A stretch of 8,306 bases of DNA from UBA4661 sp002405405 (GTDB lineage Bacteria; Bacteroidota; Ignavibacteria; Kapaibacteriales; UBA4661). The translations under genes were made by a program, and so were the position numbers. The notes below the pieces were generated by a model that did not search any database, had not been told where the DNA came from, and saw only the letters and a list, made by a program, of their open reading frames with translations. Below are positions 6,216-8,306 of the stretch, piece by piece. The stretch is from NCBI GenBank assembly GCA_036847245.1, contig DAIUAL010000150.1:1-8306 (forward strand), in the 5' to 3' direction. How positions within the stretch are numbered: the stretch's first letter is position 1; each line of letters starts with the position of its first letter.

Positions 6216-7145
6216 TTACTTCTGTGATTTTATCACTTCAAAAACGCTTTGCAGATTCGGTGTCAGGACAATATCGGTACGCCGATTGCGAGCGTATGCT
6301 TCGGGTGTTTTGTTGCTGTCAAGTGGTGAGAATTCGCCGCGCCCCGATGCCGTAACCCGTTGTGGCTCGACACCATTGCGTGTCAGGTAGCGCACGACTT
6401 CGGTGGAGCGAAGAACGCTCAAATCCCAGTTGTCCGTAAATCGCCCAGCACCGGTGATTGCTTGAATGTCGGTGTGTCCTTCGACCAAAACATTCACATC
6501 TGTCTGTGCTTGGAGGACTTGGGCAAGTCCTGCGAGAGCATCTTGACCTTGCTTATCAATTGTTGTACTGCCAACTTTGAAGAGCAATTGATTCGACAAT
6601 GAAACATAGACTTTTCCATTGCGAATGTCCACATTCAAACCTTTATTTCGGAAATCAAACAGAGCTTTATCAAGATTTGTTTTCAGTGCATTCATGGCTG
6701 AATCACGTTGTTTCAGCTGGCGCTCACTTTCCGTCAAGCGCGAAGAAGCATCTTGCAATTTCGTCGAAGCATCTTTGAGTTTATTTGAGGCATCATTGAG
6801 TTTATTAAAGGCTTCATTTATTTTTTGATCGCGCGATTGCAAGCCGGCTTGCGCTTGTTCTAATGTCTCAACTACTTTACGAAACTCTTGTGAACTCGTC
6901 TGCTTAAAGCGATTAAAATCGTCGGCAAGGGTATTATATTCTGTTTGTGAGTCTTTCAATGCTGTTTGGACTTTCTGAATTTGTGCTCGCAGATCACTAT
7001 TCTCGCGTACTGCGGCATTGAAGAGCAATTGCAAGGAATCACGCGATTTTATAACGGCTTGATATTCCTCTTTTGATATACCGCAAGAGGATAAGCCCAA
7101 TACACCACAGCACAAAAGAACAAAAATGAACAATCGTGAACGCAT
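6216..7145 (-). CDS. OmpA-family peptidoglycan-binding lipoprotein with coiled coil, 309 aa
   Basis: The protein starts MRSRLFIFVLLCCGVLGLSSC: a positively charged start, a hydrophobic core and lipobox LSSC with lipidated Cys21. This decides for the ATG at 7145 over an in-frame ATG at 7235, which would add 30 polar residues before the signal and overlap arginase. Residues of about 25-165 are a long, charged, Ala/Leu-patterned coiled coil including three 7-residue repeats (KLNDASN, KLKDAST, KLQDASS; 115-135). Residues of about 175-295 are an OmpA C-terminal domain with VEGHTD (221-226), NWDLSVLRSTEVVRYL (239-254), GRGEFSP (268-274) and ARNRRTDIVL (285-294); Asp226 and the Arg residues of NRR correspond to the peptidoglycan-contacting positions of the family. 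It probably anchors the outer membrane to the cell wall, with the coiled coil spanning the periplasm. It follows arginase by 65 bp and has its own terminator. Confidence 0.92.
   Translation of the reverse strand: MRSRLFIFVLLCCGVLGLSSCGISKEEYQAVIKSRDSLQLLFNAAVRENSDLRAQIQKVQTALKDSQTEYNTLADDFNRFKQTSSQEFRKVVETLEQAQAGLQSRDQKINEAFNKLNDASNKLKDASTKLQDASSRLTESERQLKQRDSAMNALKTNLDKALFDFRNKGLNVDIRNGKVYVSLSNQLLFKVGSTTIDKQGQDALAGLAQVLQAQTDVNVLVEGHTDIQAITGAGRFTDNWDLSVLRSTEVVRYLTRNGVEPQRVTASGRGEFSPLDSNKTPEAYARNRRTDIVLTPNLQSVFEVIKSQK
6741..6803 (-). repeat. Three tandem 21-bp units encoding a heptad repeat
   Basis: Three consecutive 21-bp units inside the OmpA-family gene encode KLNDASN, KLKDAST and KLQDASS (residues 115-135), with RL beginning a fourth partial unit. 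The DNA itself is similar between units (for example GAAGCATCTTTGAG and GAGGCATCATTGAG on the plus strand), indicating duplication and not only protein-level convergence. Whole-unit gain or loss would lengthen or shorten the coiled coil by two helical turns without breaking frame. Confidence 0.75.
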
Positions 7146-7210
7146 ACGATCTGGGAAATAGTCATGGATAAAAAGAGGCGAATCAGCCTTATGGAACATA
7201 CTGCAACATA

Positions 7211-8137
7211 TCACAAAATGCGCTGACCCATACATGAGCAGACAATACCTGCGGCAAAATGTGCACTAGCATTCATCGTATCAAGAATTGGATTCACTTC
7301 TGCAACTTCCATCGAACCAACCATGCCTGTTTCTGCTAAGGCTTCCATGATAAAATGGGCTTCACGATAGGACAAGCCACCGGGTACGGGTGTACCGACA
7401 CCGCTTGCGACCGTAGGATCAACGCTGTCGCAGTCAAAGCTGACATGAATATGATCGACATGATCGCGGAAGTGGTCGATAATTTTTTTGACAATGGAGT
7501 AAATACCTTCCTTGTCAATTTCAAACATCGTGTAAACAGGTACTCCGTGTTGTTTGATGGTTACTCGCTCGCCATGATCGATGGAGCGTGCACCAATGAC
7601 AGCAATGTTTCGTGCTTCAAGCTTGGTGAAATCGCCGCCAATCGTGGTGAGTTCCGGTGCACCCATGCCCAGAAGAACTGCTATCGGCATTCCGTGAATA
7701 TTCCCCGAAGGTGTTGTATCGGGTGTGTTGATATCAGTATGGGCATCAACCCAAATTACACCAAGGCGTTTATTATTGGCTTTGCAGTGTGCCGCAACAC
7801 CTGAAATGGTACCAATGCTCATTGAGTGATCGCCACCCAAAACCAAAGGAAAACCACCACTATCTAGTACTGTTCGAACGGAGGAGTGTAACTCGTTGCA
7901 TGCGCGGGCGATCTCCGGCAAATAACGTAGATTCGGTGCATAAAGGTCTTGTACTTCACTATTCTTGATTTCTAAATCACCTTCATCTTGAACAGCATAG
8001 CCGATCTCTTGAAGTTTAGTAGCGATGTCTGCTAAACGAATTGCCGATGGACCCATATCAACACCGCGCCGACCTGCACCCAGATCGGAAGGAAAACCAA
8101 TGATATGAACTGTTTTTTGTTCTGTTGTTGTTGCCAT
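7211..8137 (-). CDS. rocF: Arginase, 308 aa
   Basis: Arginase hydrolyses L-arginine to L-ornithine and urea in the cytoplasm, using a binuclear manganese centre. All ureohydrolase motifs are present: GGDHS (101-105), DAHTDIN (131-137), SGNIHG (144-149) and SFDCDSVDP (233-241). Predicted metal ligands are His104, Asp131, His133, Asp135, Asp235 and Asp237. His148 and Glu280 (in AEVNPILD) match the catalytic His and substrate-binding Glu of arginases. SGNIHG, GTPVPGGLSYRE and EVNPILD favour arginase over agmatinase or formimidoylglutamase. Length is normal and no key residue is missing. The ATG at 8137 gives the standard N-terminus shortly before VHIIGFPSDLGAGRRG. It lies 35 bp after accD and 65 bp before the OmpA-family lipoprotein gene on the same strand. 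No urease or ornithine-using gene is visible here, so its pathway partners are unknown. Confidence 0.93.
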   Translation of the reverse strand: MATTTEQKTVHIIGFPSDLGAGRRGVDMGPSAIRLADIATKLQEIGYAVQDEGDLEIKNSEVQDLYAPNLRYLPEIARACNELHSSVRTVLDSGGFPLVLGGDHSMSIGTISGVAAHCKANNKRLGVIWVDAHTDINTPDTTPSGNIHGMPIAVLLGMGAPELTTIGGDFTKLEARNIAVIGARSIDHGERVTIKQHGVPVYTMFEIDKEGIYSIVKKIIDHFRDHVDHIHVSFDCDSVDPTVASGVGTPVPGGLSYREAHFIMEALAETGMVGSMEVAEVNPILDTMNASAHFAAGIVCSCMGQRIL

Positions 8138-8172
8138 AGAATGCTAGAGAATTTACCAAAAGAGAGAAAAAA

Positions 8173-8306
8173 TTACGCAGGTATTGTCATCATCGTCATG
8201 AGTTGAGAGAGTGTCTTTTTCAAGTCTTTGCGATGGACGATCATATCGACAAAGCCATGCTCCAAGAGGAATTCTGAACGTTGGAATCCTTCGGGTAATT
8301 TTTTGC
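8173..8306 (-). CDS. accD: Acetyl-CoA carboxylase carboxyltransferase subunit beta, C-terminal end (partial)
   Basis: Only the last 44 complete codons are in the window; the 5' part lies beyond position 8306. The reading, ending at the TAA complementary to 8173-8175, gives KKLPEGFQRSEFLLEHGF, then VDMIVHRKDLKKTLSQL and the tail MTMMTIPA. The stretch LPEGFQ...EFLLEHGFVDMIVHRKDLK is highly characteristic of the end of AccD, the carboxyltransferase beta subunit that with AccA transfers the carboxyl group from carboxybiotin to acetyl-CoA in the first step of fatty-acid synthesis. The N-terminal zinc-ribbon cannot be assessed. Arginase begins 35 bp downstream on the same strand. Confidence 0.92.
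   Translation of the reverse strand, partial: KKLPEGFQRSEFLLEHGFVDMIVHRKDLKKTLSQLMTMMTIPA

Noticed and set aside
6224..6236. GTGATTTTATCAC, similar to the operator-like palindrome upstream of the ATPase
   Set aside because: It lies in the last codons of the OmpA-family gene, has a 3-bp instead of 4-bp spacer, and no promoter is nearby; most likely chance.
7146..7235. N-terminal extension of the OmpA-family protein from an ATG at 7235
   Set aside because: It would place 30 polar residues before a textbook lipoprotein signal peptide and overlap the end of the arginase gene; the ATG at 7145 is better.
7355..7804. Plus-strand open frame of 149 codons opposite arginase
   Set aside because: It is antisense to a complete arginase with all catalytic motifs; the frame reflects codon usage of the real gene and resembles no known protein.

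Overview
The window looks like ordinary chromosome from a Gram-negative bacterium of the Bacteroidota/Chlorobiota/Ignavibacteria/Kapabacteria superphylum. Three observations suggest this. There are three lipobox signal peptides and an outer-membrane barrel ending in Phe. There is a PD40 propeller, carboxypeptidase-regulatory-like and OmpA-like architecture typical of that group. None of the start codons has a recognisable Shine-Dalgarno sequence. The lineage is an inference from gene style; no rRNA or marker gene settles it. No tRNA, rRNA, CRISPR array or insertion sequence was seen.

Layout. Positions 1-4317 (+ strand) hold an apparent envelope operon: the end of an outer-membrane beta-barrel gene, an unrecognised 311-residue lipoprotein, and a 1002-residue lipoprotein with PD40 propeller motifs, a regulatory-like beta domain and a very divergent, expanded OmpA-like C-terminus. 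The gaps are 28 and 54 bp. Convergent to it, with only 7 bp between stop codons, is a 453-residue AAA ATPase/DUF4143 protein (4325-5686, - strand). Its promoter region carries a CRP/FNR-type palindrome.

Positions 5687-6215 form a 529-bp gene-free island. It contains the palindrome, five copies of two short repeat families (A and B, with B forming a large inverted repeat), a short hairpin, and a rho-independent terminator serving the next gene. Positions 6216-8306 (- strand) read accD (3' end only), then arginase, then an OmpA-family lipoprotein with a heptad-repeat coiled coil, ending at that terminator. The gaps here are 35 and 65 bp, so co-transcription is plausible.

How the parts work together. 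Both flanks concern the envelope: an outer-membrane barrel plus lipoproteins that probably tether outer membrane to peptidoglycan. accD and arginase are metabolic housekeeping genes. The ATPase with its repeat-laden upstream region looks like an accessory insertion between the two conserved blocks. The strongest leads are the PorE-like architecture of the 1002-residue lipoprotein, with retained peptidoglycan-binding landmarks in a much-expanded OmpA fold, and the palindromic operator in front of the ATPase.
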